NCBI RefSeq assembly: GCF_018130765.1
Contig: NZ_JAFCJZ010000007.1
Location: forward strand, 1-64,000
Source of the DNA: Bradyrhizobium iriomotense
Lineage (GTDB): Bacteria > Pseudomonadota > Alphaproteobacteria > Rhizobiales > Xanthobacteraceae
DNA: 64,000 bases
Direction: 5' to 3'
The position numbers were made by a program, and so were the translations under genes. Below the pieces are notes generated by a model that saw only the letters and a program-made list of their open reading frames with translations, searched no databases and had not been told where the DNA came from. This document shows, piece after piece, positions 16,614 through 24,909 of this stretch. How positions within the stretch are numbered: the stretch's first letter is position 1; the number at the start of each line of letters is the position of its first letter.

Positions 16614-17807
16614 TCACCCCTTCGCACAATGCGCGATCAGTCTCTCCACGAACCCGGCGCACTTCTCCAGCTCGGCCATCTCCACGAACTCGTCCGGCGT
16701 ATGCGCCTGCGCGATTGCGCCGGGGCCGATCACCACGGAGGGGATGTCGGCGATGCTGGCGAACAGGCTCGCCTCGGTGCCGAAGGCGACCTTGGCGTGA
16801 TCGTTGCGCCCGGCAAGGCTCTTGGCGAGGGTGACGATGGCGGCGTCGGCGGCGGTGTCGAGCGCGGGATAGTCGAGGATTTCCTCGAAATCGATACCGC
16901 AGTCCGGATGCCTCGCCTTCATCGCCGGCTCGAGCTCGGCCTTGGCCCAGGCGACGATCGCATCCGTGACCTCCCTGGACTCGGTGATGCCGATGCCGCG
17001 GCATTCGAAATCCACCGTGCAGGTATCAGGCACGATATTCAGCGCGGCGCCGCCATGCACGATGCTAGTGAGCAGCGTCGAGTGCGGGACGTCGTAGAGG
17101 CTGTCCGTCGATCGCGCGGCCGCGAGTTGCACAGCGCGGCGGCGGATCTCGACGATCAGCTCGGCCGCATATTCGATCGCGTTGACGCCGTCGGGCGCGA
17201 TCGAGGAATGGCGCGCGAGCCCGCGAAAGGTTGCGCGCACGCCGTGCTTGCCCTTGTGGCCGATGATGACCTGCATCTGGGTCGGCTCGCCGATGAAGGC
17301 ACCGAGCGGTCTGACCTTCTTCTTCGCGACCTCGCGCAGCATCGGCCGCACGCCGACGCAGCCGATCTCCTCGTCATAGGAGATTGCCAGATGGACGGGC
17401 GTGTTGAGCTTCGTCTCCAGCATCTCCGGCACCATGGCGAGGCACACCGCGACAAAGCCCTTCATGTCGGTGGTGCCGCGGCCGTAGAGCTTGCCGTCAC
17501 GCTCCACCAGCTTGAACGGATCATGGCTCCAGTCCTGGCCGACGACGGGAACGACGTCCGTGTGGCCCGACAGCACGAAGCCCGGACGGTCCTGTGGCCC
17601 GATCGTGACCCAGAGCGAAGCCTTCTGCCCGGTGTCGTTGGTGATGCGCTCGCCCTTGACGCCGAGCGAAGCGAGGTAGCTCTCGATATGGGCGATCAGG
17701 GGCAGGTTGGTGCGGTCGCTGATGGTGTCGAAGCCGACGAGGTCGGCGAGGAGGTGGCGGATGCGGTCGGGTCTTGAGCTTGGGAAGATCGGGTTGGGCA
17801 TTGTCAT
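16614..17807 (-). CDS. argE: Acetylornithine deacetylase (ArgE/M20 family)
   Basis: About 397 residues, typical for ArgE. The M20 metallopeptidase motifs are complete: VLSGHTDVVPV (first metal His and catalytic Asp), YGRGTTDMKGFVA (bridging Asp), YDEEIGCVGVRP (catalytic Glu-Glu), IGEPTQMQVI, and a final GPGAIAQAHTPDEFV with the last metal His. The sequence is closer to ArgE than to succinyl-diaminopimelate desuccinylase because of the IGEPT-M segment and the C-terminal QAHTPDE. It hydrolyses N-acetylornithine to ornithine in arginine synthesis. Two close ATGs (17807 and 17801) both lack a strong ribosome site. Confidence 0.87.
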   Translation of the reverse strand: MTMPNPIFPSSRPDRIRHLLADLVGFDTISDRTNLPLIAHIESYLASLGVKGERITNDTGQKASLWVTIGPQDRPGFVLSGHTDVVPVVGQDWSHDPFKLVERDGKLYGRGTTDMKGFVAVCLAMVPEMLETKLNTPVHLAISYDEEIGCVGVRPMLREVAKKKVRPLGAFIGEPTQMQVIIGHKGKHGVRATFRGLARHSSIAPDGVNAIEYAAELIVEIRRRAVQLAAARSTDSLYDVPHSTLLTSIVHGGAALNIVPDTCTVDFECRGIGITESREVTDAIVAWAKAELEPAMKARHPDCGIDFEEILDYPALDTAADAAIVTLAKSLAGRNDHAKVAFGTEASLFASIADIPSVVIGPGAIAQAHTPDEFVEMAELEKCAGFVERLIAHCAKG

Positions 17808-17889
17808 TTCTTGTCGTGAGAACGGAAGCAGAAGCGCTTGCACGAACCATACCAACGTAATGCCGGGGCGGGCAAATCGACACAGTGCC

Positions 17890-17968
17890 GTAGCCCGGGT
17901 GAGCGAAGCGATACCCGGGGCCGCTCGTGCCGAGAACCCCGGATATCGCTTCGCTCATCCGGCCTACG
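17890..17968. repeat. Intergenic palindromic repeat, family A, copy 2
   Basis: GTAGCCCGGGTGAGCGAAGC pairs with GCTTCGCTCATCCGGCCTAC across a short GC-rich centre. It is the same family as 15218-15287, here about 80 bases upstream of the ArgE-type gene. Confidence 0.83.
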
Positions 17969-17974
17969 AGGCCT

Positions 17975-18580
17975 TGTGTTGTTCGACGGGCAAAACACCC
18001 AAAATGGCGGTCAATCCACATCGCCAAAAATATTCCACTTTACCGAAATTCGGAAACGGCGTATGCCTCGCCGCAACCCGGCCCAAGGAAGAGGGGCGTA
18101 TCGCGATCGTCACGAACGCGGGCCGGGCGGCGGTGGACGCTGATCGCATCGGCGCGAAGGGCTTCGCAGGGCAGGCGACTGTGAGCGGAGACCTCGTGCC
18201 AACGACAAATGCGGTTCGCGTACGGCAAAATCGTGTGGTCCTGGCGCCCGGGGTCTGTGCGTCAAGTCTTGCGGTGATGTGGCGGCCCGACCGGGCACGC
18301 GCATCAGCCATCTGCAAGGCGACGGGGGCAATAGTGCATCGCTCCCCGGGGAGATCACGACATAAGCCGTAAAACCACTGCGCAGGGAAGGCCGGATGTT
18401 TGGCTTCACCTGTATGCCGCTGTGCAAATTCTTGTTGCCACCTTTCGCACAGTGGACCGTGGGTGCCCGGCCGGCACCCGGTCTTCCCTGCGCCCTCTTT
18501 CAATTGAGGGTGAGACGACCAGGCAAAGCTCGGGCGGAAGATGCCGCGAGGACGCGAAGTCATGTCAGTCATTCGACAAC
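17975..18580. repeat. About 600 bases of probable dispersed repeat sequence without a gene
   Basis: Open frames occur on both strands here, but none has a ribosome site or a recognisable family. Translations such as GAGKTGCRPGTHGP and EEGRIAIVTNAGRAAVDA are of the type I recall from many short hypothetical proteins annotated in Bradyrhizobium and relatives, which suggests a multicopy intergenic element. A short hairpin, GGGTGCCCGGCCGGCACCC, occurs at about 18461. I call it non-coding. Multicopy status is inference and needs a genome search. Confidence 0.55.
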
Positions 18581-18582
18581 AG

Positions 18583-18720
18583 TCTCGTGCCCCGGACGCT
18601 GCGCAGCGCGAAGCGGTGCGCTGCAGAGCCGGGGCCCAGGCACCAGCGAACTGTGCGGCCTGCTGGGTCCCGGCTCTGCGCAGCAAGGCTTGCGCGTTGC
18701 AGCGCGTCCGGGACACGAGA
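18583..18720. repeat. Intergenic palindromic repeat, family C, copy 1
   Basis: Starts TCTCGTGCCCCGGACGCTGC and ends CGCGTCCGGGACACGAGA. The inner parts AGAGCCGGGGCCCA and TGGGTCCCGGCTCT pair as well, giving a long cruciform-capable element that stops two bases before the neighbouring SDR stop codon. Confidence 0.87.
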
Positions 18721-18723
18721 GGG

Positions 18724-19509
18724 CTAAACCGGCTTGCCCGTATACGGCATCGACGCCGTCAAACCGCCATCCACCGGGAACGCCTGGCCGTTGACATACG
18801 ACGCCTCGTCGCTTGCCAGGAACAGTCCCATCGCCGCGAGTTCGTGCGGCTGGCCGGGGCGCTTGAGCGGGTTGAGCTGGCCGATCTTGTCTTGGGTGCC
18901 GCGCTCCTTGGCGCGGTCGAAGATCGGCTTGGTCATGCCTGTTTCGATCAGGCCGGGGCAGACCGCGTTGATACGCACGCCGGTACCGGTGAGCGAATAG
19001 GCCGTGGTCTGCACCAGCGAGATCACGCCGGCCTTGCTCGCGGCATAGGGATGTCCGCTCGCGCCGGCCTTGAGGCCTGCGACCGAGGCGGTCAGCACGA
19101 TCGCGCCCGACTGCTGCTTCACCATGTGCGGCATCGCATACTTCACCGCGAGGAACGGCCCGATCAGATTGACGCGTAAAATCTCCTGCCAGTGTTCGAC
19201 GGTCTGTTCGGCGAGCGGAACAAGGCCGCCGGAGACGCCGGCATTGGCCCAGATCACGTCGAGCCGGCCATGCGTCTTCACCGCCTTGTCGATGACGGCG
19301 ATGACGTCCTTCTCCGAGCCCGCGTCCGCCACCATCGCTTCCGCGACACCACCGGCCTTCTTGATCTCGTCGACGGTCTCTTTCACCGCCTCGGTGCGAT
19401 CGACCGCGATCAGTTTTGCACCTTCCCTGGTGAACAGCAGCGCAGCCGCACGGCCGATGCCGCTGCCGGCGCCGGTGATGATGACGGATTTGCCTTGCAG
19501 ACGGCCCAT
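18724..19509 (-). CDS. Short-chain dehydrogenase/reductase (SDR)
   Basis: A 261-residue classical SDR. The cofactor motif TGAGSGIG, the strand-4 NAG motif (WANAGVSGG), the catalytic Ser region (LTASVAGLKAG) and Tyr-Lys (YAASK) are all present, followed by INAVCPGLIETGM and the C-terminal YVNGQAFPVDGG. AVDRT after strand 2 has an Asp that favours NAD over NADP. The start ATG follows GGGAGAAACGC. The substrate is unknown. It is divergent from a histidine phosphatase, and another SDR follows that, so the three may form one lipid or hydroxy-acid pathway near the ACAD/kinase pair. Confidence 0.9.
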   Translation of the reverse strand: MGRLQGKSVIITGAGSGIGRAAALLFTREGAKLIAVDRTEAVKETVDEIKKAGGVAEAMVADAGSEKDVIAVIDKAVKTHGRLDVIWANAGVSGGLVPLAEQTVEHWQEILRVNLIGPFLAVKYAMPHMVKQQSGAIVLTASVAGLKAGASGHPYAASKAGVISLVQTTAYSLTGTGVRINAVCPGLIETGMTKPIFDRAKERGTQDKIGQLNPLKRPGQPHELAAMGLFLASDEASYVNGQAFPVDGGLTASMPYTGKPV

Positions 19510-19643
19510 GCGTTTCTCCCTTTGGTGCCTCGCGCGACGCTTGCCGCGCGACGGAATTTCAAACAAGATTTCAAACGGTAAAGTGTCTTGAGACACGTTG
19601 CCTACTCACGTACAGCGACATCAGACGGGATGGAAGGGTTTCG

Positions 19644-20342
19644 ATGGCAGCCGAAGACAAGCCCAATGTGGTCACGACACGATGGTGGTGGGTCCGTCAC
19701 GCGCCGGTACGCAATGACGGCGGCAACATCTACGGGCAGAGCGATATCGCCTGCGACACCAGCGACACCTACGTTTTCAATGCTGTTGCCAAGGTGCTGC
19801 CACGCAAGGCGGTCTGGTATTCGAGCAATCTGATGCGCACGCATCAGACGGCGGAAGCGATCTGGGAAGCCGGCTTCCCGCGGCCTGCCTCGATGAAGTG
19901 GGAAGCGGACCTTGCCGAACAAAATCTCGGCCGCTGGCAGGGCATGAACCGGGCTCAGTTCATTGCCAGCCGCCCCGTCGGCACAAGCTGGTTCGCGGAC
20001 ATCAACGAGCCCGCGCCCGGCGGCGAGAGTTTCATGGATCTCTACAACCGCACCCGCCGCACCATCGAGCGCATCAACGTGGAGGCGGCCGGGCAGGACA
20101 TCATCGCGGTCGCGCATGGCGGCACCATCAAGGCGGCGCTCGGCCTTGCGCTGGATGGCCAACCGGAGCGGGGACTGTCGTTCGATATCGACAACGTGTC
20201 GGTGACGCGGCTCGACTATTTCGCAAGCGCGGAGCGGACCGTCTGGCGGCTGCCGATGGTCAATCAGCAGCCGTGGATCGCGGATGACGCGCACGCGGCG
20301 ATGCATCAGCTGGCGGGGCCGGAAGTCAAGAAGCTCGCCTGA
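19644..20342 (+). CDS. Histidine phosphatase family protein
   Basis: A 232-residue protein. The RHG-type motif appears as VRHAP (catalytic His19), the second conserved piece SSNLMRTHQTAEAI matches S-x-x-x-R-x-x-Q-T-A, and the acid residue follows in EADLAEQNLGRWQG. The late catalytic His is in AHGGTIKAAL. The family includes phosphoglycerate mutase-like phosphatases such as CobC; this protein lacks features to place it more closely. It is read together with the SDR at 20410, 67 bases away, and may dephosphorylate a small metabolite of that pathway. Confidence 0.87.
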   Translation: MAAEDKPNVVTTRWWWVRHAPVRNDGGNIYGQSDIACDTSDTYVFNAVAKVLPRKAVWYSSNLMRTHQTAEAIWEAGFPRPASMKWEADLAEQNLGRWQGMNRAQFIASRPVGTSWFADINEPAPGGESFMDLYNRTRRTIERINVEAAGQDIIAVAHGGTIKAALGLALDGQPERGLSFDIDNVSVTRLDYFASAERTVWRLPMVNQQPWIADDAHAAMHQLAGPEVKKLA

Positions 20343-20409
20343 AGCTGATGTCCGCTCGCGCGAGCGGCATAAGCTCCGGGCCAATCAAATCGTACTCAGG
20401 GAGAGAAAC

Positions 20410-21177
20410 ATGACCTTGTTCGACATGAAGGGGAAAGTCGCCGTCATCACGGGATCGACGCGCGGCATCGGGCTCGCGATCGCCGAGCGCATGGCCGAGC
20501 ACGGCGCCAAGGTCGTGATCTCATCGCGCAAGGCCGATGTCTGCGAGCAGGTCGCGAAGGGCATCAACGACAAGTTCGGCAAGGGCACCGCCGCCGCGGT
20601 CGCCGCCAACATCTCATCAAAAGAGAATCTGCAAAACCTCGTCGACGAGAGCAACCGCGCCTTCGGCAAGATCGACGTGCTGGTCTGCAACGCCGCGTCG
20701 AATCCGTATTACGGGCCGCTCGCCGGCATCTCCGACGATCAGTTCCGCAAGATTCTCGACAACAACATCGTCGCCAACAACTGGCTGATCTCGATGGTGG
20801 TGCCGCAGATGATCGAGCGCAAGGACGGCTCGGTCATTATCGTCTCCTCGATCGGCGGCCTGAAGGGCTCGACCATCCTCGGCGCCTACGCGATCTCGAA
20901 AGCCGCCGACATGCAGCTCGCGCGCAACCTCGCTTGCGAATACGGCAAGCACAACATCCGCGTGAACTGCATCGCGCCAGGTCTGATCAAGACCGACTTT
21001 GCGAAAGCGCTGTGGGACAACCCGGAGAATTTGAAAGCCTCGACCTCGCGCTCGCCGCTGCTGCGCATCGGCATCCCCGACGAGATCGCCGGCGCCGCGG
21101 TGTTCCTGGGCTCGAAGGCCGGCGACTTCATGACCGGCCAGACCATGGTGATCGACGGCGGCGCGACGATTAGTTGA
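20410..21177 (+). CDS. Short-chain dehydrogenase/reductase (SDR)
   Basis: A 255-residue classical SDR with TGSTRGIG, the variant strand-4 motif CNAASNPYYGP (NAAS instead of NAG, as in several 2,4-dienoyl-CoA reductase-like and peroxisomal-type SDRs), Ser in VSSIGGLKGS, YAISK as Tyr-Lys, VNCIAPGLIKTDFA, and a C-terminal MTGQTMVIDGG. The SSRKAD segment after strand 2 suggests NADP. The start ATG follows GGGAGAGAAAC. It resembles DHRS4-like carbonyl reductases in the S-NPYYGP segment. It is downstream of the histidine phosphatase. Confidence 0.9.
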   Translation: MTLFDMKGKVAVITGSTRGIGLAIAERMAEHGAKVVISSRKADVCEQVAKGINDKFGKGTAAAVAANISSKENLQNLVDESNRAFGKIDVLVCNAASNPYYGPLAGISDDQFRKILDNNIVANNWLISMVVPQMIERKDGSVIIVSSIGGLKGSTILGAYAISKAADMQLARNLACEYGKHNIRVNCIAPGLIKTDFAKALWDNPENLKASTSRSPLLRIGIPDEIAGAAVFLGSKAGDFMTGQTMVIDGGATIS

Positions 21178-21180
21178 GGA

Positions 21181-21322
21181 TCTCGTGTCCCGGACGCGGC
21201 GCAGCGCGAAGTGCTGCTCCGCAGAGCCGGGACCCAGAAAGCCAAGAGCGAGATCGCGGAGTCATGGGCCCCGGCTCTGCGCAGCAACGCCAAGGGCGTT
21301 GCAGCGCGTCCGGGGCACGAGA
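21181..21322. repeat. Intergenic palindromic repeat, family C, copy 2
   Basis: TCTCGTGTCCCGGACGCGGC at the left and GCGCGTCCGGGGCACGAGA at the right, with inner AGAGCCGGGACCCA and GGGCCCCGGCTCT arms. It exactly fills the gap between the stop codons of the convergent SDR and serine hydrolase genes, leaving 3 and 0 bases. Confidence 0.88.
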
Positions 21323-22546
21323 CTAATCCACCGCCGCGTAAACCAGATCCCGCACCAGGGTCCGCGTGTAGTCGCGCTGGCCCGGGCCCTGGGTCATGAA
21401 CACCGCGAACAGGTCTTCCTTCGGATCGATCCAGAAGAATGTTCCTGCAATGCCGCTCCAGAAATACTGGCCGACGCTGCCGGGGAAGGGCGCGATGCCG
21501 GCCTGCGTGCGCACCGCAAAGCCCAGGCCAAAGCCGTGGCCGGGCGACAGCAGCGTGCCGTTGGTGGGAACGCCGGGTCCGAGATGATCGGACGCCATCA
21601 GCTCCAGCGTCTTGCGGCCGATGATCCTGTTGCCGTCGAGCGTGCCGCCGTTGCGCAGCATCAGCGCGAAGCGGGCGTAGTCCATGGTGGTCGAGACCAG
21701 GCCTCCGCCGCCGGATTCCATCACCGGCTGCTCGAGCATGTTGAAGAGGGCGACCTTGTCGCCGGTCCAGGGATCGGCCGCGAACGGCTCGGCGAGCCTG
21801 TTGGCATTGGCCCCGGAGGTCGCAAAGCCGGTCTCGGCCATCTGCAGCGGCGCAAGCACGCGTTCGGAGAGGAATGTGCCAAGTGACTTGCCGCTGACGA
21901 CCTCGATGATGCGGCCGAGGATGTCGGTGGAGCGGCTGTAGTTGAACTCGTCGCCGGGATGGCAAACCAGCGGGAAGCTCGCCACCAGCGCCGCGTGCTC
22001 GGCATTCGTGATCTTGCGGCTGCGGACGCGGGACTCCTGGTAGAGCTTGTGCACGGGACCGTCGCCCTGGTGCTCGTAGGTGAGGCCAGAGGTGTGGCGG
22101 AGCAGGTCCTGCACCGTCATCGGCCGCTTCGGCGGAACCAGCTCCAGCTTGCCGCCGCTGACGACGCCGACCTTCTGGTCGGCGAATTCCGGAATGAACT
22201 TGGCCACGGGGTCGCCCAGCAAGAGGTGGCCGTCCTCGACCAGCGCCATGGCCGCAACCGAGACGATCGGCTTGGTCATCGAGAAGATCCGGAAGATCGA
22301 ATCGCGCGCCATCGGGGCCGCACCCGCCGGGCTCTGCTTGCCGAGCGCCTCGAACCAGCCGACCTGGCCGCCCCTCGCCACCAGCACGGTGACGCCGGGG
22401 ACGGTGCCCTTGTCGATCTCGCGCTTGAAGGCGTCCGACATGGCCTGCAGGCGGGGGCGGGACAGCCCCAGCGTCTCGGGCCTGGCTTCCGGCAAAGGCG
22501 CCGTCTGGGCTGCGGAGGCGGGATTAGGGGCGGCTTGGGCGTGCAT
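21323..22546 (-). CDS. Serine hydrolase of the class C beta-lactamase family
   Basis: A 407-residue protein. The nucleophile motif SxxK is S89-M-T-K92, and the second motif is Y203-S-R within FNYSRSTDILG, as in esterases of this fold (EstB-like) rather than true AmpC. HGFGLGF and the C-terminal YFWSGIAGTFFWIDP are the usual lactamase-fold signatures. The N-terminus (AQAAPNPASAAQTAPLPEA) is Ala/Pro-rich without a clear signal peptide, so the location is uncertain. Most likely an esterase or peptidase, not a resistance gene. It is convergent with the SDR, separated by a family C palindrome. Confidence 0.85.
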   Translation of the reverse strand: MHAQAAPNPASAAQTAPLPEARPETLGLSRPRLQAMSDAFKREIDKGTVPGVTVLVARGGQVGWFEALGKQSPAGAAPMARDSIFRIFSMTKPIVSVAAMALVEDGHLLLGDPVAKFIPEFADQKVGVVSGGKLELVPPKRPMTVQDLLRHTSGLTYEHQGDGPVHKLYQESRVRSRKITNAEHAALVASFPLVCHPGDEFNYSRSTDILGRIIEVVSGKSLGTFLSERVLAPLQMAETGFATSGANANRLAEPFAADPWTGDKVALFNMLEQPVMESGGGGLVSTTMDYARFALMLRNGGTLDGNRIIGRKTLELMASDHLGPGVPTNGTLLSPGHGFGLGFAVRTQAGIAPFPGSVGQYFWSGIAGTFFWIDPKEDLFAVFMTQGPGQRDYTRTLVRDLVYAAVD

Positions 22547-22694
22547 AGGGGCTCCCGGGTTGTTCTTGTCGTTCGGGACGGACTGTCGCCCAGAAGTCGC
22601 AGTGTGAACAAGCGCCCCGTGTGCGCTTCTCCCTTGCAATCCGGTCGTCCCCTGTGCTTGAAAGCGGCCCTGAGCCGCGGCGACGCAGGTTCGT

Positions 22695-22770
22695 AGGAGT
22701 GTAGCTCAATTGGTAGAGCACCGGTCTCCAAAACCGGGGGTCGCAGGTTCGAGCCCTGCCACTCCTGCCA
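22695..22770 (+). tRNA. trnW: tRNA-Trp (anticodon CCA)
   Basis: A complete 76-base cloverleaf. The acceptor stem AGGAGTG pairs with CACTCCT, the D stem is GCTC/GAGC, the anticodon stem CCGGT/ACCGG encloses loop CTCCAAA (anticodon CCA, Trp), the T stem is GCAGG/CCTGC with loop TTCGAGC, and the CCA end is encoded. It lies upstream of the glycan locus, about 26 kb from secE. Confidence 0.97.
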
Positions 22771-22863
22771 GATAAATCAATCACTTAAGTCAAATTCTGG
22801 CGGGACGGGGATAAGTATGCCCGGCGGCCAGTATTGCCCGCCAGCATCGGCTTTGCCCGTGGA

Positions 22864-23625
22864 TCAGCGTGCGGAGGTCCGGCCGGCTTCGACGGGAATC
22901 TGGCTGAGATCGACGTCCCGGATGGGAACGCGGCGGAGCAGCGAGAAGATCGTCCCGCCGAGCTCGAAATAGGTGCGCAGCCGCAGCGCACGGGAAGAGC
23001 CTTTCAGCTCCGCGTTCAGGCTGACCGGCACCTGCACATGGGTGAGACCGAGCTGGAGCAGCGAGATCAACGCACAGATCTGATAGCCATAGCCGTCGGC
23101 CTTAACCGCGATCCGGCGCAGCCACTTCACGGGGTAGACGATCATGCTGTGGTAGTCGGACAGCCAGAAGCCGAACAGGCAGTTCAGGATGAAGCGCAGC
23201 GAGTGCGACTGGATCGAGCGGTTGACGGAACGGTCCGATTGATTGTCGCGGTAGGTGATCACCATGTTGGCGGCGCCCACTGCCTTGAACATCCTCTCAA
23301 TGCCCTCGTTCTGGAAGGCATGATCGCCGGGGATCAGGGTAATGGCATCGAACTTCGCGCGCGCCAGGGCGTACTCGAAGCCGGCGCCGACGCCCCGCCG
23401 CTCGGCGTTATGATGAACTGTGATCCGTGGCTCCCCGGCCGCGAACTCGTCCATGATCGCGCCGGTGGCGTCGGTGCTGCCGTCGTCGATCAGGAAAATC
23501 TCGAAATCGTCGAGCAGTTCGCGCGCAAGCGGCAGCACGCCGTCGATGGTATCGGCGATCTTGTCCTGCTCGTTCAGCGCAGGAATGACGATCGTAAGCC
23601 GTTTTGCCGCCCTGGAAGGTGTCAT
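22864..23625 (-). CDS. Family 2 glycosyltransferase
   Basis: A 253-residue GT-A enzyme of the dolichyl-phosphate mannose synthase style: LTIVIPALNEQDKI at the N-terminus, FLIDDGSTDAT, GVGAGFEYALARAKFDAI, and IPGDHAF where the DxD-type metal site is expected. A hydrophobic stretch (RFILNCLFGFWLSDYHSMIV) suggests membrane association but no full anchor. It is the only recognisable GT-A transferase in the glycan locus, and probably transfers a sugar to a lipid carrier or glycan. It follows two small membrane proteins in the same leftward direction. Confidence 0.88.
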   Translation of the reverse strand: MTPSRAAKRLTIVIPALNEQDKIADTIDGVLPLARELLDDFEIFLIDDGSTDATGAIMDEFAAGEPRITVHHNAERRGVGAGFEYALARAKFDAITLIPGDHAFQNEGIERMFKAVGAANMVITYRDNQSDRSVNRSIQSHSLRFILNCLFGFWLSDYHSMIVYPVKWLRRIAVKADGYGYQICALISLLQLGLTHVQVPVSLNAELKGSSRALRLRTYFELGGTIFSLLRRVPIRDVDLSQIPVEAGRTSAR

Positions 23626-23752
23626 TGTATACCGCCGTTGCCGGCCACTCAGTTACTGTTGGAACCCCACCCACAACTCTAGGTGATCAGGATGCGGCCA
23701 ACAATATCGGTCCCGTCAGTCAGGTCAACGCAACTGCGTTGCATTCGGGCAA

Positions 23753-24259
23753 CTACTCCCCAAAATCGTAGAGTCCGGTATCACCGATGCCGAAGGCACG
23801 CCGCAGCCGCCCGATCCGGCCTGCCATGATCTGCCCTGCCGCCGTTGCGGCAAATCGCGAATCGACCTGCTCGACCAGACCGCCGTCAACCAAGATCCCT
23901 GTGCGTCCCCGGAACAGAGCTGGAACTTGCCGTTCGACGACGTCCGACAGCGGAGCCGTCCCTTCGGGCCGCTCGGCAAGACCCAGCAGGATGTCCAGCG
24001 AGACCGATTTGTAGACTGCGCCGAAAGCGAAAACGTAACCCATGACGCCAAAGCCGAAAATCGATGCGGCGTCCCAATAGCGGAATTGCGGAACGATCAA
24101 GACGCCGAGCAGCACGCCAAGAAGATGCGAAACGAGCGCGGCAATCGCGAGCACGATCACCGGCGCGAGCGACCATGCCCGCGCGCGAGCGACGAACTGC
24201 AGGACAGGCGCCAGCACGGCAAAGACGACGGCAGCAATGAAACCGACAGCGAATGACAT
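23753..24259 (-). CDS. Small integral membrane protein of unknown function
   Basis: About 168 residues. Four hydrophobic segments fill residues about 1-110 (FAVGFIAAVVFAVLAPVLQF, WSLAPVIVLAIAALV, then two more around ILIVPQF-YW and FGFGVMGYVFAFGA). A soluble C-terminal domain of about 60 residues follows (LVEQVDSRFAATAAGQIMAG). The tail shares its plan with the partner gene at 24267-24773: both end in a winged-helix-like segment in which T-A-K/A-G is followed by a helix. The two genes are seven bases apart and surely co-expressed. I recognise no family. Confidence 0.6.
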   Translation of the reverse strand: MSFAVGFIAAVVFAVLAPVLQFVARARAWSLAPVIVLAIAALVSHLLGVLLGVLIVPQFRYWDAASIFGFGVMGYVFAFGAVYKSVSLDILLGLAERPEGTAPLSDVVERQVPALFRGRTGILVDGGLVEQVDSRFAATAAGQIMAGRIGRLRRAFGIGDTGLYDFGE

Positions 24260-24266
24260 CGTGGCG

Positions 24267-24773
24267 TTATCCGAGCCCCGTTGAGAAACGAACAAGCTTG
24301 ACGAGATGCACCACGGCAAGCCCCTTGGCCGTCGGCGCCAATTTGCCGTCGGCCATCATCACCATCCCCGAACCGATCAGCAGCTTCAATCGATTGTGTG
24401 CGAACGTGCCGAGATCTCCGCCCTGCATGTAGGCAGCAGCCCATTGCTCCAAGGTGAGGGGAGATCCGGCCCTGGCGAGCGCCGTGAGCAGCGTCAGGGT
24501 AAAGCCCCAGGCCAGCAGGCTGAACAGGACGTAGCAAAGCATCATCGCCGTCGCGAGGAGGAAGAGGCCGCTGACCACGTCGTCGAGATGCCTTGGACCC
24601 GGAAGCGCGATGCAGGCGATCACAAAGAGCACGATCACGCTGAGGCAGCCGAGCCGAAAACGGCGGCCAGCTCCGCGAATGGCAGTGATACGTGCATAGC
24701 ACAGCAACAGCAGCGGAAGCGCGACACTGAGACAAATCGCAGTGGTCTGCGCTGGGCCCGGTAGGAAGTTCAT
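24267..24773 (-). CDS. Small integral membrane protein of unknown function
   Basis: About 168 residues with four hydrophobic segments (AICLSVALPLLLLCYA, LGCLSVIVLFVIACIAL, LFLLATAMMLCYVLF, LLAWGFTLTLLTAL) and a cytoplasm-like tail (LTLEQWAAAYMQGGDLGTFAHNR and GKLAPTAKGLAVV). The tail resembles a small winged-helix fold, as in the following gene. First gene of a three-gene leftward unit with 23753-24259 and the glycosyltransferase. The start ATG at 24773 lacks a strong ribosome site. Function unknown; a partner role with the glycosyltransferase is possible. Confidence 0.6.
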   Translation of the reverse strand: MNFLPGPAQTTAICLSVALPLLLLCYARITAIRGAGRRFRLGCLSVIVLFVIACIALPGPRHLDDVVSGLFLLATAMMLCYVLFSLLAWGFTLTLLTALARAGSPLTLEQWAAAYMQGGDLGTFAHNRLKLLIGSGMVMMADGKLAPTAKGLAVVHLVKLVRFSTGLG

Positions 24774-24909
24774 CGCGGAAAATCGCCTTGGACGCTGCCC
24801 GGCCTGTGCGGTGTCTATAGGAGGTCGGATTTTGGGGGTCAATGACCAATCGATATCCGATGATCCGGCTCTTGCGGCGCTCAGATAGGCATGCGAATTC
24901 TTGCTGCCG

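Noticed and set aside
17964..18716. 250-codon minus-strand frame and a 221-codon plus-strand frame between ArgE and SDR
   Set aside because: Both cross palindromic repeats, lack ribosome sites and resemble translated repeat sequence rather than a gene.
21323..22546. Beta-lactam resistance gene
   Set aside because: The SxxK is present, but the second motif is YSR rather than YxN, which fits esterase or peptidase members better.
22695..22800. Integration site with integrase at tRNA-Trp
   Set aside because: No integrase or transposase gene and no repeated tRNA end was found within the window, so the island idea stays an inference.
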